Assembly: GCF_000715205.1 (NCBI RefSeq) | Contig: NZ_JOTP01000002.1 | Span: forward strand, 186,001 to 250,000 | Direction of reading: 5' to 3' | DNA length: 64,000 nt | Source of the DNA: Bacillus zhangzhouensis | GTDB lineage: Bacteria > Bacillota > Bacilli > Bacillales > Bacillaceae | In this document: positions 18,084-28,441 of the stretch, piece by piece | How the letters are laid out: every line of letters starts with the position of its first letter | Position numbering within the stretch: the stretch's first letter is position 1 | The notes under the pieces: model-generated | Seen by the model: the letters and a program-made list of their open reading frames with translations, nothing else | What the model was told of the DNA's origin: nothing | Database searches by the model: none | Program-made: the position numbers and the translations under genes

Positions 18084-18803
18084 TTAGACCATTTTGTTAA
18101 ATTCTTTTTGTAATCGTTTAATAATTCTTTTTTCCAGCCTTGATATATATGACTGGGAAATCCCCAGCATATCAGCGACATCTTTCTGAGTTTTTTCCTC
18201 ACCGCCGACTAAGCCAAATCTGAGTTCCATAATCTGTTTTTCACGATCGTTTAATTGTTCTAACGCTTTTTTTAGCAATTTTTTATCTACATTCGCTTCA
18301 ATATCGCGGGTGATAATATCATCATCTGTTCCAAGTACATCTGATAAAAGCAGTTCATTTCCATCCCAATCGATGTTGAGCGGCTCGTCAAACGATACTT
18401 CTGAACGGATTTTATTATTTCGGCGCAGGTACATCAAAATCTCATTTTCAATACATCTCGAAGCATATGTCGCAAGCTTGATCTTTTTTTCTGGATTAAA
18501 TGTATTGACTGCCTTGATCAGACCAATGGTTCCGATACTAATTAAATCCTCAATATTAATACCTGTATTTTCAAATTTCCTGGCGATATAGACAACTAAT
18601 CGTAAGTTTCTTTCGATGAGAATAGCCCTTGCTGTTTGATCACCCTTCGGTAATTTGACAAGCAATTCCTGTTCCTCATCCTTTGATAATGGAGGCGGCA
18701 GCGCCTCACTTCCACCAATATAATAAATTTCATCACTCTTTAGACCTAGCTTCATGAGGAGTTTATACCAGTAGTAAGTGAGTTTAAATTTTAATTTTTT
18801 CAT
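18084..18803 (-). CDS. sigE: early mother-cell sigma factor, pro-SigE
   Basis: A 239-residue precursor. The N-terminal pro-sequence ([20 protein letters not shown] and a few more residues) associates with membrane and is removed by SpoIIGA. Core motifs are [35 protein letters not shown], and the C-terminal helix-turn-helix [20 protein letters not shown]. The frame runs upstream into spoIIGA, but the ATG at 18803, after GGGAGAAG, fits the family. It is cotranscribed with spoIIGA. Confidence 0.97.
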   Translation of the reverse strand: MKKLKFKLTYYWYKLLMKLGLKSDEIYYIGGSEALPPPLSKDEEQELLVKLPKGDQTARAILIERNLRLVVYIARKFENTGINIEDLISIGTIGLIKAVNTFNPEKKIKLATYASRCIENEILMYLRRNNKIRSEVSFDEPLNIDWDGNELLLSDVLGTDDDIITRDIEANVDKKLLKKALEQLNDREKQIMELRFGLVGGEEKTQKDVADMLGISQSYISRLEKRIIKRLQKEFNKMV

Positions 18804-18862
18804 CTTCTTCTCCCTTCTAAATGTCAAGTTGACCTCGTAAGATAAAAGACATGACCAAAAAA

Positions 18863-19792
18863 CTATGACACCCCTTGTATGATTTTCCCATCTAACATAT
18901 CTGGATGAATGATGGATTGAAATTCCTGATCTGCTGATAAACCGCTTAGGCTCATTCCAACAAAACACTTGGCTGGCTGGATCATATGCGTTTTTGAATA
19001 AATGACGACCGTATCTGGTTTCAAGCATAGGAGAAACCCATGATCATGACCGACCGCACGATATGGAACAAGTCTTAAACGATCAAGCAGTGGAAACCGA
19101 TCATCAAGCTTTTGCAACACTTCAACAGGGTGAGACTGTCTCATCAGTTCTATAAATGGCTCTCCGCAAATAGACGTTAACTGATCGAGCTGGACGATCA
19201 TGACAGGTGTTTTCGTCATAGGATCATACAGCTGGTTGCCAGAATCAACGAGTCCGTTTAATCGGATGGTCTCTCCATGAATGTGTATCTCCACAAGCAC
19301 TTGTTCATCAAACTGTCTTTTTTTCGCACCAACCTCTCCTAATCTTTTCTTTGAAAACAGCCAAATGGCAGGAAAGCCTGTTAAAACGAAAAGCCAGCTA
19401 ATGGGATCGCCAAAGCCATCATTTTGTGAAATAAGCAGGCCATCTTGAATGATTGTATTTGTTTGCAAAAACGAATGAACCCCGATCATGCCTCCTCCCA
19501 TCAAAAATGTTACAAAGTAAAAAGCAAACAGGTTTTGAAAAAAGGAACGAAATCTTTGAAAACCAAAGGTTGCAAGCACGATCAAGACAGAAAAAAGTAG
19601 TTTGCCTAAAGGGTGTGACACATACATTGCAAATGGTGTAAAGAGCAAGAGAACGATGCTCGATCCAATCAGAGCTCCTAACATATATCGCCTTTTTTTT
19701 ACTTGTCGTTTGAGAATAAATGCAGTGAGTAAGAGAAGCAATAGATCAAAACAAAAATTTAACAGCCAAATCACATCTAAATAAATGACCAC
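18863..19792 (-). CDS. spoIIGA: SpoIIGA, pro-SigE processing aspartyl protease
   Basis: A 309-residue protein with five hydrophobic segments in the first 150 residues and a cytosolic aspartyl-protease domain. The catalytic Asp is D183 in [11 protein letters not shown], the same position as in B. subtilis. It is activated across the septum by forespore SpoIIR (established knowledge) and cleaves pro-SigE encoded by the next gene. It is transcribed from the spoIIG promoter. Confidence 0.95.
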   Translation of the reverse strand: MVIYLDVIWLLNFCFDLLLLLLTAFILKRQVKKRRYMLGALIGSSIVLLLFTPFAMYVSHPLGKLLFSVLIVLATFGFQRFRSFFQNLFAFYFVTFLMGGGMIGVHSFLQTNTIIQDGLLISQNDGFGDPISWLFVLTGFPAIWLFSKKRLGEVGAKKRQFDEQVLVEIHIHGETIRLNGLVDSGNQLYDPMTKTPVMIVQLDQLTSICGEPFIELMRQSHPVEVLQKLDDRFPLLDRLRLVPYRAVGHDHGFLLCLKPDTVVIYSKTHMIQPAKCFVGMSLSGLSADQEFQSIIHPDMLDGKIIQGVS

Positions 19793-19851
19793 CTTCTGCT
19801 CCTTTCATCTGAAACAAAGAATCAAAAGCAGTACTTGCACTTGTTTGTACC

Positions 19852-19939
19852 AGTATAAAACAGTTATGAGATGGAAGTCTGTCAATTCTTGTTGGGGATG
19901 ATAGAGAACTTTTGGTGGATTGTTATTGTTTTTGTCGAG
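19852..19939 (-). promoter_or_regulatory. spoIIG promoter with 22-bp spacer and 0A-like box
   Basis: Minus strand TTGACA (19880-19885) and TATACT (19852-19857) are separated by 22 bases. This unusual spacing is the hallmark of the Spo0A-activated spoIIG promoter. A TGTCGAG sequence (19933-19939, plus strand) about 50 bases upstream of the -35 resembles a 0A box (TGTCGAA) and is placed like 0A site 1. The rest of 19793-20003 holds no gene. Confidence 0.85.
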
Positions 19940-20003
19940 GAATGAGAGTGCGGGACAAGAGAACGATGTTTTGGACAAGTTTTCAAACGATTGTGCGGGA
20001 CAA

Positions 20004-20034
20004 AAAAGACACGCTCTAAAGAGTCGTGTCTTTT
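20004..20034 (-). terminator. bpr terminator
   Basis: Stem AAAAGACACG / CGTGTCTTTT with an inner CTC-TAAA-GAG pairing, followed on the minus strand by TTTTTTG, directly after the bpr stop. Confidence 0.85.
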
Positions 20035-20042
20035 GCTAAGGA

Positions 20043-23000
20043 TTACTTCTCGTTGATGTTTAATGTGCCTGAAGCCTTTTGTCTTGTGACATTTCCATAA
20101 TCATCTCGCACAATGACTTCAATGACTGCGCCTTTTGCTTTTGCGGTAGATGTAGCCGTCCAGTAGCCTTCATATGTTCCCTTGGCTACTTCGCGGATCG
20201 GCAGCTCTGCTATATTTTGAAGCTTTGATCTAGCATTTGTCAGCGGCATGTGAATGACAAAGGTGGCCTCTAGCTTTTCCCTGCTTTTAAATAAAATTTT
20301 AACAGATTCTCCCGATGATAAATTGACATGCTCAGCTGGAGTCAGCTCAGAAATGTCAGGTGCCTCGTATTGAACATCAATGTCGACTTTTTTAGTCGTT
20401 TTGTTTCCTGCTGCATCCTTTGCTATCACTTTTATCGTATTCTTCCCGTTCTCAAGCAGCACTCTTGCGGAATACTTCCCATCTTTTACTGTCGCTTTCT
20501 TTCCATTCACTGTGACTTGATCAAGATGATCGTCCGTTACTTTTCCTTCCACAGTGAGCGATTCTCTATTTGATTTCTCGCCTTTTTTCGGTGTATCAAT
20601 GGTCAAAGTTGGTGCTGTTTGATCAATGATCACCTTTACCGGCTTGGATCGTTTCGTTGCACCTTTATCCGTGACAGTCGCTGTAGTGAACTCATGCTCT
20701 CCACTTGAAAGAGTGATCTTCTCTTTGAAGACGCCCGACTGATCTGCTTTGACTTTGGCGACCTCTTTGTCGTTTTGATAGATCGCTACATCAAGCCCAG
20801 GAGAGGCTGTGCCTTCAAGCTCCAATTCACCTTTATTTGTGATGGTTCCCGCCTTTGGAGATGTAATCTCTGGCACCTCTGCTTCATAGTTAACAAGCGC
20901 GCGAATCATATAATTCCCCTCTTCATTTGGAGAAGGAGAAAAGGCACCACTCGTCAGCTGCCAGCTTCTTTCAGTATTTGGCCCATCTTCATCTGTTGCA
21001 AGCCCCGGAGATTCCGTGTTTTTTTTCGTTTGAATGTAGACGAGATAGAAATCTCCATCCACAGTGATTGCTTGATCTTCTAAATCTACTTTTGTCCATT
21101 CACCATTACGCAGTGCATTCGCTTTTAAAGGTCCTGCGATCTTTTCACCTGGTGCTCCGTTTTTACCGGAAGCGTCATACACTTCAACTGCAAATTCATT
21201 GCCGCCAGGAGCTGGCCACTCTGCTGTCCAGAAACGGAAAAGTCCACCTGTGACTTGTGCTTGTTTCTTCCCCTTTTCTAGTGAAAACTTCACAGCCCAG
21301 CCATTGCCAGGATCATAGAAAGCCCGCGCATTTTCAGCTGTCCCGTCATCGTAGCCGATTTCACCAGGAAAGCCGATAAAAGGCTCAAGCTTGATCTCTT
21401 TTTCCAGCGGCTTTTCTGTGACATCCACCGTAAACGAATAGCCTTTAAAACCTTTCGCAAATACTTTGACTGTATAGATGCCGCTCAATGCCTCTAGAGA
21501 AAACTTGCCCGATTCATCTGTTTTCACCGGTTCAATGTTGGCATCCTCGACAAGATAAACAGTGGCATCCTTTACTTTTTCACCCGTTATTTCATTGACA
21601 ACTGTGCCTGATATCGTTCGTTTCTCAAGTGGCTGTAAGGAGAAATTCGCTTCTGCCTTTTCATTTGAGGAAATATTGACTGTTTGGGTGCGTGATTCAA
21701 AGCCATAAGCTTCAGCTTTTACTGTAAATTCTCCTGCTCCATGAGAAAGCTGGTATCTTCCTGTCCCTTCATCAGTGTACGTTGATTTTCCGCTTTCAAG
21801 GACACTAATTTCCGCCTTCATAGGAAGGGCTTGAATGGACGGGACATCTAGACCTTTTTCCTTTTTCAGCTGCACATGTTTTTCTTTTACTTTAGCAGGT
21901 GTTGCCCTTTTCGGATTGACTGATTTCTTATTTTGCGTTGTAGACTTTTCCTTTTTGATCACGCCAAGGTGTTTCTTTGCTTTTTGAGGCAATGCTTGAT
22001 CTGTTATTTTCACATCATCTAAATAAAAGCCGTCTTTTGTGACACTGCCGTCTGTTCTCAGCTGAAAAATCACTCTCACCTTTTGACCTTTATAGGCAGA
22101 TAAATCGACTTCACCTGCTGTCCATGCATTTGTTTTTCCTGTATAGGCAGCCACTTGAACAGCATCTTCGCCCTCAGGCTGCACATATACATGCACATAG
22201 TCATAGTTTGCTTCGAGATCATGCCAGTATTGATATTGCAAAAAGGAGGAGCCTGACTCTGGTACCGCAATCAACGGCATTGATAAATTGGCATCCGTTT
22301 GATTTTCATAAGGACTGTCTAAGTTTGTGGCATAGACACGTTCTCCAGTAAAGGCTTGTTTCGGACCTGTGGACGGTTTTCCCCACTGCCACGGATCTTT
22401 TGTTCCACCACTGAACCATCCACTTGGCCATGCTTCAAAATTTTGCGAGTAGCCCGTGGTGACGGATGTCTTAATCGGTAGCGTGTACGGCTCTGATGCC
22501 GCTTCATTTTCTCCAAAATCTTTTACAATCCATCGATACGTGATGTTCTCACCCTCAAGTTCAGGAAGCTGGACAACATAGGTTCCTTTTAAATGGTTTC
22601 CACCCGTACGACTTGCTTGTAGCGTCTCCCATTCACCTTGATCGACTTGGTAGGTCAAGGATACATTCGTCACAGCTACTTCATCTTCCGCTGTAATTGT
22701 GAGAGGCGTTGGCGTAGAAGCAAAAATTTCGTTCGGTCCTTTATGAGAAAAAACAGGCGGTTCTGTATCTTCTCCTTCTGTGGTGACCTGGCCTTCAATC
22801 GTACCGATTCCGTCGGTTAATGCCGTGATGGCCTCTCTCGCATCAACTAAACCTGCCCCATAGCCATTGTTAGGCGATTCGGGAAATTGTTCGTCTGTCA
22901 GCGGCTTTGCTGTATCAATGAGAATCTGCTCAATCTCATCAACAGAAAGATCTGATTGTACTTGGCGAAGAAGAGCAACAACGGCTGAAACATGCGGACC

Positions 23001-24359
23001 TGCCATCGAAGTGCCATTCCACCCATCCTCATACCCTTTCCCTGGGATTGAAGAACGAATGTTTACCCCTGGGGCAGCAATATCTGGTTTCATAACGCCA
23101 TATGGAGACGGACCTTGCAGTGAGAAAGACCCTAATTTGTTGTCTTGATCAGTTGCACCTGTAGCAAAGGCTTCTTGGTAGTTTGCGGGGTTTGCAATCG
23201 AGCCCTCACCCCCAGGATTAAATAAATCGGTATTGCCAGCTGAAAACTCTGGAAAGATGTCTGCTGCTCTCCAAGCATTGACCACATCTTTATACCAATC
23301 ATCAAGACCAGGCCCACCGCCCCAAGAATTATTTACGACATCTGGTGCCTTTTCTGGATGCGGGTTTCCGTTCTCATCCTTCGGTGCCAAAATCCACTCA
23401 CCTGCATCTAGCAGATCAGCATCTGTTCCTCCATCTTCTGAGAAAGCTTTCACTGCGATCCATTTTGCACCTGGTGCGACCCCGATTTGATTCGTTCCAT
23501 CTGGCTCAGAACCAACCATTGTTCCAGTCACATGTGACCCATGCTCTAAGTCATCGTAAGGTGCTTCAGATCCTGTCGTTGCATCATACCAATTGAATTC
23601 ATGAGATGGTTCATCCGGATGAGCCGGATCAAACCCGCGGTATTTTTCTTTTAAAGCAGGGTGATCCCACTCCACACCTGTATCAATACTTGCAACGACT
23701 GTCCCAGTACCGTCATAGCCTAACGTCCACGCTTCCGGGGCATGAATCTGAGAAATATTCCACTCGATTCCATCTACTGCTTTGATTTGTTTTTTCTGCT
23801 GAGAACTCTTCAAATCAACAGGACGATGAATTTGACGTGTTTCATTCGGCAACACTTGATCTACTTCTGGAAAGGAAGCGACCTTTTCCATGACTTCTTT
23901 CGTTCCCGTCACAGCTAGACCATTCACGATATAGTACGAATGAATATCCTTCACTTGCTTTTTCTTTTTTTGCTTTTGTAAATACGTAAGCAGTGCTTGT
24001 TGTGTCTCAACAGACGTTGCTCTTAGCTCAGATACAACAGCCGATCTTTTTGTGTACTGCGTTTTAGCAGCTGTTAGTTTCTGCTTTTTGGCTTTCGACA
24101 CAGCTTCCTTCGCTACTTTTTGCACGTTTGTTTGTTCCTTCATTTTGACTAAAAAGGTTACCTTGTCTTTCTGGTGAAACTGCTTCATTAATCTAGATGA
24201 AATCTTTGCTTTTGTTGTCTTAGAAGAAACAGCTTCCTCCTGATATGAGGTAGAAGTCGATTTTGCCTGAACCATCCCAAAGCTTGTCATCGTTAATGTA
24301 CCAATCACCAATAGACTCATCAAACGATAGCCAGCGGTTTTGTGAAACTTCACTTTCAA
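20043..24359 (-). CDS. bpr: bacillopeptidase F, secreted subtilisin-like serine protease
   Basis: A 1438-residue secreted protease. A signal peptide (about 1-32, cleavage after VQA) is followed by an I9-type propeptide (about 55-175). The S8 catalytic domain has Asp226 (VVASIDTGVEWDHP), His273 (LEHGSHVTG), Asn376 (SAGN) and Ser451 (GTSMAGPHVS). The long C-terminal part carries an Ig-like segment, a MAM/galactose-binding-like region (about 640-790), carboxypeptidase-regulatory-like repeats (TISGTVVNEITGEKVKDATV) and bacterial Ig-like repeats near the end. The start is TTG, six bases after GGAGGG. It lies between ftsZ and spoIIGA as in B. subtilis. Confidence 0.95.
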   Translation of the reverse strand: MKVKFHKTAGYRLMSLLVIGTLTMTSFGMVQAKSTSTSYQEEAVSSKTTKAKISSRLMKQFHQKDKVTFLVKMKEQTNVQKVAKEAVSKAKKQKLTAAKTQYTKRSAVVSELRATSVETQQALLTYLQKQKKKKQVKDIHSYYIVNGLAVTGTKEVMEKVASFPEVDQVLPNETRQIHRPVDLKSSQQKKQIKAVDGIEWNISQIHAPEAWTLGYDGTGTVVASIDTGVEWDHPALKEKYRGFDPAHPDEPSHEFNWYDATTGSEAPYDDLEHGSHVTGTMVGSEPDGTNQIGVAPGAKWIAVKAFSEDGGTDADLLDAGEWILAPKDENGNPHPEKAPDVVNNSWGGGPGLDDWYKDVVNAWRAADIFPEFSAGNTDLFNPGGEGSIANPANYQEAFATGATDQDNKLGSFSLQGPSPYGVMKPDIAAPGVNIRSSIPGKGYEDGWNGTSMAGPHVSAVVALLRQVQSDLSVDEIEQILIDTAKPLTDEQFPESPNNGYGAGLVDAREAITALTDGIGTIEGQVTTEGEDTEPPVFSHKGPNEIFASTPTPLTITAEDEVAVTNVSLTYQVDQGEWETLQASRTGGNHLKGTYVVQLPELEGENITYRWIVKDFGENEAASEPYTLPIKTSVTTGYSQNFEAWPSGWFSGGTKDPWQWGKPSTGPKQAFTGERVYATNLDSPYENQTDANLSMPLIAVPESGSSFLQYQYWHDLEANYDYVHVYVQPEGEDAVQVAAYTGKTNAWTAGEVDLSAYKGQKVRVIFQLRTDGSVTKDGFYLDDVKITDQALPQKAKKHLGVIKKEKSTTQNKKSVNPKRATPAKVKEKHVQLKKEKGLDVPSIQALPMKAEISVLESGKSTYTDEGTGRYQLSHGAGEFTVKAEAYGFESRTQTVNISSNEKAEANFSLQPLEKRTISGTVVNEITGEKVKDATVYLVEDANIEPVKTDESGKFSLEALSGIYTVKVFAKGFKGYSFTVDVTEKPLEKEIKLEPFIGFPGEIGYDDGTAENARAFYDPGNGWAVKFSLEKGKKQAQVTGGLFRFWTAEWPAPGGNEFAVEVYDASGKNGAPGEKIAGPLKANALRNGEWTKVDLEDQAITVDGDFYLVYIQTKKNTESPGLATDEDGPNTERSWQLTSGAFSPSPNEEGNYMIRALVNYEAEVPEITSPKAGTITNKGELELEGTASPGLDVAIYQNDKEVAKVKADQSGVFKEKITLSSGEHEFTTATVTDKGATKRSKPVKVIIDQTAPTLTIDTPKKGEKSNRESLTVEGKVTDDHLDQVTVNGKKATVKDGKYSARVLLENGKNTIKVIAKDAAGNKTTKKVDIDVQYEAPDISELTPAEHVNLSSGESVKILFKSREKLEATFVIHMPLTNARSKLQNIAELPIREVAKGTYEGYWTATSTAKAKGAVIEVIVRDDYGNVTRQKASGTLNINEK

Positions 24360-24473
24360 TCAAATCCCTCCTCCTCAAATGGTCAAGCAGCGTGTCGTCC
24401 TCACTTCTCCCTTCCTTTTTGTTTATGACAAGATTCCTGGTGTTCTATTTAATGTAGTCAAATAAAGTTCATC

Positions 24474-24502
24474 ATTTTGTCGTTTTTTGTAACAGGTATC
24501 AA
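24474..24502 (-). promoter_or_regulatory. candidate bpr promoter
   Basis: The 304-bp ftsZ-bpr gap (24360-24663) has no gene. On the minus strand TTGATA (24497-24502), 17 bases, CAAAAT (24474-24479) is the best SigA-like candidate. A TTGACT further downstream lacks a good -10. The leader would be about 110 nt. Confidence is low. Confidence 0.4.
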
Positions 24503-24622
24503 AAATGATTCTTTTGTCTTAATCCAAATAAGCCGAAATGCATAGGGTGGATGGAGTGATTCTTTCATGTTCAAGACTTTTTTATTAGAAGAACAACAGA
24601 TCCCTTTTTTCTTTTAGGCATT

Positions 24623-24650
24623 AAAAAATCCCCTTCCATTGGAAGGGGAT
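24623..24650 (-). terminator. ftsZ terminator
   Basis: Perfect stem ATCCCCTTCC / GGAAGGGGAT (24628-24650) followed by six T on the minus strand. Confidence 0.9.
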
Positions 24651-24663
24651 GAGACATGTTCAA

Positions 24664-25812
24664 TTAGCGTTTGTTGCGGTTACGCAAGAACGTTGGGATA
24701 TCGAGCGTATCATCGCTCGATTGTTGTGTATTTTGTCTTGGCTGAGATGATGTTTGCTGATGTTCCTCGCGTTTTACTTCACGCTTTTGTGGAATGGATT
24801 GATTTTGCTTTAATCCTTGACCTAATGGATTTCTTTGTGATTTTGTCACTTCTGGCTCCTGCTCAATAAATCCAGTTGCGATCACTGTCACCACAATTTC
24901 ATCCTTCAAGTTATCATTAATAACAGATCCGAAAATCATGTTTACATCTTCATCAGAGGCTGATGCAACAATATCAGCTGCTTCTTGCACCTCATAAAGA
25001 CTTAGGTTTGTACCACCTGTAATATTCATGATGACGCCTTGTGCACCGTCAATCGCCGTTTCAAGAAGTGGTGAAGAAATGGCTTTCTTCGCTGCTTCAG
25101 CGGCACGGTTTTCGCCTGTTGCGACTCCGATTCCCATAAGGGCTGAACCTTTGTTGGACATGATTGTTTTCACGTCAGCAAAGTCAAGGTTAATCAAACC
25201 TGGTGTGGCAATTAAATCTGAAATTCCTTGAACACCTTGTCTTAACACGTTATCCGCTGCACGGAAAGCTTCAAGCATTGGCGTATTTTTATCAACAATT
25301 TCAAGCAATCGATCGTTTGGAATCACGATTAATGTATCAACTGCTTCTTTCATAGAAGCAATTCCTTCAACTGCTTGAAGCTGACGCTTTCTTCCTTCAA
25401 ATGTGAAAGGACGAGTGACGACACCAACTGTCAATGCCCCAGAATCCTTTGCAATCTTTGCAATGACAGGTGCAGCACCAGTACCAGTTCCACCGCCCAT
25501 ACCAGCTGTAACAAAGACCATGTCAGCGCCTTTTAATACTTCTTCAATTTGTTCTTTGCTTTCCTCAGCTGCCTTTTTACCGACTTCAGGATTCGCACCT
25601 GCTCCAAGCCCTCTTGTCAGCTTAGCACCGATTTGCATTTTTGTTTCTGCTTTTGATAGATTTAACGCCTGTGCATCTGTATTAACTGCAATAAAATCGA
25701 CACCTTGTACGTCATTTTCAATCATTCGGTTGACAGCGTTATTTCCGCCCCCACCTACTCCGATTACTTTAATTGATGCTAGGCCGTCTATATTTGTTTC
25801 AAACTCCAACAT
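24664..25812 (-). CDS. ftsZ: cell division GTPase FtsZ
   Basis: A 382-residue tubulin homologue that forms the Z ring. The tubulin signature [15 protein letters not shown], the N-terminal [13 protein letters not shown] and the T7-loop region ([11 protein letters not shown]) are intact. The C-terminus has a glutamine-rich linker (about 320-365) and the peptide [16 protein letters not shown] that binds FtsA, SepF and ZapA. It is cotranscribed with ftsA. Confidence 0.98.
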   Translation of the reverse strand: MLEFETNIDGLASIKVIGVGGGGNNAVNRMIENDVQGVDFIAVNTDAQALNLSKAETKMQIGAKLTRGLGAGANPEVGKKAAEESKEQIEEVLKGADMVFVTAGMGGGTGTGAAPVIAKIAKDSGALTVGVVTRPFTFEGRKRQLQAVEGIASMKEAVDTLIVIPNDRLLEIVDKNTPMLEAFRAADNVLRQGVQGISDLIATPGLINLDFADVKTIMSNKGSALMGIGVATGENRAAEAAKKAISSPLLETAIDGAQGVIMNITGGTNLSLYEVQEAADIVASASDEDVNMIFGSVINDNLKDEIVVTVIATGFIEQEPEVTKSQRNPLGQGLKQNQSIPQKREVKREEHQQTSSQPRQNTQQSSDDTLDIPTFLRNRNKR

Positions 25813-25845
25813 GCTGAATCCTCCTAATCCGTCGAAAATCTAATT

Positions 25846-27168
25846 CTATTCCCAGAACATATTAAATAGTTTTTTCATTTTGCCCGGTTTTTTATTTGTC
25901 TCTTGTTGTGCTTTTTGCTTTACTTTCGGTCTTGGTTGAGCTTCTTTCACTTGTGATGTAGCAGAAACCGGCTCCATGGACGCGCCTACTTCATGAAACG
26001 CTTCATCCGGCATTTGGAATCCAACCTGTCTGCCCTGGATCTTTGCATTGCGATAAGCAAAATGGATCAGACCCACTCCTGTCATAAATTGAGGCTCTCT
26101 CACCCCGATATAATTAGGACTTGCAATTCTTACATTGTTTTGTAAGACTGTTTGTGCAAGAGAAAGGATACCTGGTATGGTTGCCTGTCCACCTGTTAGG
26201 ACGAATCCGCCAGGCAAATCATGGACACCCATATTTCTTAATTCCTCTGCCACAAACAACAGGATTTCTTCCAGTCGTGCTTCGATGATATTGGCCGCTT
26301 CAAGTTGTGTATACGTCTGCTTTTGATCGGTACCGATGACGGAAACTTCAAATGTTTCCTCAGACGATGCCTCATCATAGAACGCATGTCCAAATTGTTT
26401 TTTGATTCGTTCAGCTTCTTCAGTGGAAGTTCTAAGTCCTATAGACAAATCTTTTGTAATGTTCTCTCCGCCCAAAGGGATACTGTGAGTAGAATAGAGA
26501 TGCCCGTTTTCAAATACGGAAATCGTTGTAGATCCGCCGCCAATATCGACAAGAGCTACTCCTAGATTTTTTTCATCTTTCGATAATGCTGCTGAGCCCG
26601 ATGCGAGTGGCTGCAAGCAAATATCCATAATTTCAATACCAGCTCGCTCTACACATCGGAGCCAGTTATGTAGAATCGTTTTAGAGCCTGTAATTAACGA
26701 TCCTTCCACCTCTAGCCGAACACCAAGCATTTTTTTCGGATCTGTGATCTCATCTCTTCCGTCGACGATAAATTGTCTCGGAATCACGTCTATGACGAGA
26801 TGTTCTTGAGGAATAGATACTACTTGTGCAGCATCTAAGACACGTCTCACATCTTCAGCATGTATTTCTTTGTTTTCACTAGATACTGCGACCACGCCGC
26901 TCGTATTCTGAATATGAATGTGGTTTCCGTTAATTCCGACAATCGCCTTTTGTAAAGGAAAACCTACCATTCTCTCAGCCTGTTCAAATGCTTGTCTAAT
27001 AGAATGAACTGTCTCATCTATATCAACAATCGATCCTTTTTTTAACCCCTCTGAAGGGACATTTCCAACACCTATAATGTTAAGCGAATCATCCGCCATT
27101 TCTCCGACGATGACTTTTATATTGGATGTACCGATGTCAAGGCTGACGTAAATTTCATTGTTGTTCAT
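25846..27168 (-). CDS. ftsA: cell division protein FtsA
   Basis: A 440-residue actin-family protein that tethers FtsZ to the membrane. ATPase motifs are VSLDIGTSNIKVIVGE, LVDIGGGSTTISVF and FVLTGGQATIPGI. The C-terminal amphipathic helix (KKPGKMKKLFNMFWE) is the membrane anchor. A GTG six codons upstream lies inside the Shine-Dalgarno region, so the ATG at 27168, nine bases after GAGGAGG, is chosen. It lies 33 bases upstream of ftsZ. Confidence 0.97.
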   Translation of the reverse strand: MNNNEIYVSLDIGTSNIKVIVGEMADDSLNIIGVGNVPSEGLKKGSIVDIDETVHSIRQAFEQAERMVGFPLQKAIVGINGNHIHIQNTSGVVAVSSENKEIHAEDVRRVLDAAQVVSIPQEHLVIDVIPRQFIVDGRDEITDPKKMLGVRLEVEGSLITGSKTILHNWLRCVERAGIEIMDICLQPLASGSAALSKDEKNLGVALVDIGGGSTTISVFENGHLYSTHSIPLGGENITKDLSIGLRTSTEEAERIKKQFGHAFYDEASSEETFEVSVIGTDQKQTYTQLEAANIIEARLEEILLFVAEELRNMGVHDLPGGFVLTGGQATIPGILSLAQTVLQNNVRIASPNYIGVREPQFMTGVGLIHFAYRNAKIQGRQVGFQMPDEAFHEVGASMEPVSATSQVKEAQPRPKVKQKAQQETNKKPGKMKKLFNMFWE

Positions 27169-27201
27169 TCTATGGCACCTCCTCACATATCAATACTTTC
27201 T

Positions 27202-27230
27202 ATTCTATTATTTGCTGAACAACAATACAA
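27202..27230 (-). promoter_or_regulatory. candidate ftsAZ promoter
   Basis: In the 159-bp sbp-ftsA gap the minus strand reads TTGTAT (27225-27230), 17 bases, TAGAAT (27202-27207). This is a plausible SigA promoter close to the ftsA start. B. subtilis has several ftsAZ promoters here; the others were not resolved. Confidence 0.45.
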
Positions 27231-27327
27231 TGAATGTGTTTTTACAAGTGTGTAACAAAACTTAAAAAATCAACATTTTTTATTAGGATTACTGAAAATA
27301 TTCGTTACATCATATGTATATCCTTTT

Positions 27328-27696
27328 TTATGACTCACTTTTTTTCTTTTTTTCTCTAGAAATTGTCCATTTTGTTAGTAGAATTCTTCGAATAACTGCT
27401 ATGTTTTGAAACAATCTAACGCCGAACGCAAACATTCCGACTAAATACAAGTCTACACCAAGATGGACGCCCAGAAAAGCTAAACTTATTGCGAGTATAA
27501 TATTAAAGAAGAAGCCTGATACAAACACCAGTTCATCGTATGCCCCTTGCAGGTGTGATCGAATTCCACCAATCAATGTATCAAGCGCAGCAAGTACAGC
27601 GAGGGAAAGGTAGTTAGAATACTCATTCGGTATCGTAAAATTTGTTAAAAAACCGATTGCAACTCCTATGATTAAGCCAAGAACAGGAAGCCACAT
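27328..27696 (-). CDS. sbp: small basic protein Sbp, DUF1290 membrane protein
   Basis: A 122-residue membrane protein with three hydrophobic segments (about 2-20, 30-50, 60-90) and a lysine-rich C-terminus. It is the DUF1290 family, found between DUF881 genes and ftsA in Bacilli, with no known function. Its ATG overlaps the ylxX stop by one base, so translation is coupled. Confidence 0.9.
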   Translation of the reverse strand: MWLPVLGLIIGVAIGFLTNFTIPNEYSNYLSLAVLAALDTLIGGIRSHLQGAYDELVFVSGFFFNIILAISLAFLGVHLGVDLYLVGMFAFGVRLFQNIAVIRRILLTKWTISREKKKKSES

Positions 27697-28427
27697 TAAG
27701 ATTTTCCCTCCTTTACATCGTCAAGAGGCTTCAATTCGTTTATCTGAATTGCACCGTCATATGCCTTCAAATGAATTTTTTTCTTCGGCTGGCTAATACT
27801 CAAGCTGAAATTTTCCTGAGCGAACAAATCGCCAATATCTGATACATTTAAACGGCTGTATAATTTGTCTGCCTGCTGGCTAATCATTTTAATGGTAACT
27901 GCATCATCATCTAAGCTGTAGCCATCCATTTTCGTCGTCCCATTAATATCTCGAATGACACTTGTATTAATCACACGGTGGTCATTAATGGATATATGTT
28001 TTGCCCCAAACATGTTGGCTTCGTTGATTAACTTTTTTAGAAGGTCAGGTGGGATATTTTTCACTTCTTCCCCGGTCAGATCCTTGGAAAAAAGCTGAGA
28101 AATCTCAACTTCAATCCCCTCCCCCGTTACCTCTGTAAAACCAGCCTTTTCTTTTAAATCTTTTAACGTTTTTGTTAATTGAGCTTCTTTTGATTGATCC
28201 CCTTGATGACCATACTTTTTCAGCATCTCATCATATTTATCAATTTCTTTCAGTAAATCCAATTCTTTACTTTTGGATGCAGATAAATCCTCTCTTAATT
28301 CCCAAACATCGCGAGTATCACGAACTTTAGGTTTTTGTATAGAGTTGAATTGGATGGAGACCATGACGCCAAATATCACCATCAAGGCTGTCAAACTAAG
28401 TAAAGGCTTCTTTTTCCTCAACACCAC
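27696..28427 (-). CDS. ylxX: YlxX, DUF881 family membrane-anchored protein
   Basis: A 243-residue protein. It has one N-terminal membrane segment (about 10-27), then a coiled coil (ELREDLSASKSKELDLLKEI) and a DUF881 domain with GEGIEVEISQ and the conserved NEANMFGAKHISINDHRVI. It is probably extracytoplasmic. Function unknown; the dcw location suggests an envelope role. Its neighbour ylxW is a paralogue. Confidence 0.9.
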   Translation of the reverse strand: MVLRKKKPLLSLTALMVIFGVMVSIQFNSIQKPKVRDTRDVWELREDLSASKSKELDLLKEIDKYDEMLKKYGHQGDQSKEAQLTKTLKDLKEKAGFTEVTGEGIEVEISQLFSKDLTGEEVKNIPPDLLKKLINEANMFGAKHISINDHRVINTSVIRDINGTTKMDGYSLDDDAVTIKMISQQADKLYSRLNVSDIGDLFAQENFSLSISQPKKKIHLKAYDGAIQINELKPLDDVKEGKS

Positions 28428-28441
28428 TCACCTTTTCACTT

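Noticed and set aside
27187..27327. SigH promoter for ftsA as described in B. subtilis
   Set aside because: No convincing SigH -35/-10 pair was found by eye; only a SigA-like candidate is reported.
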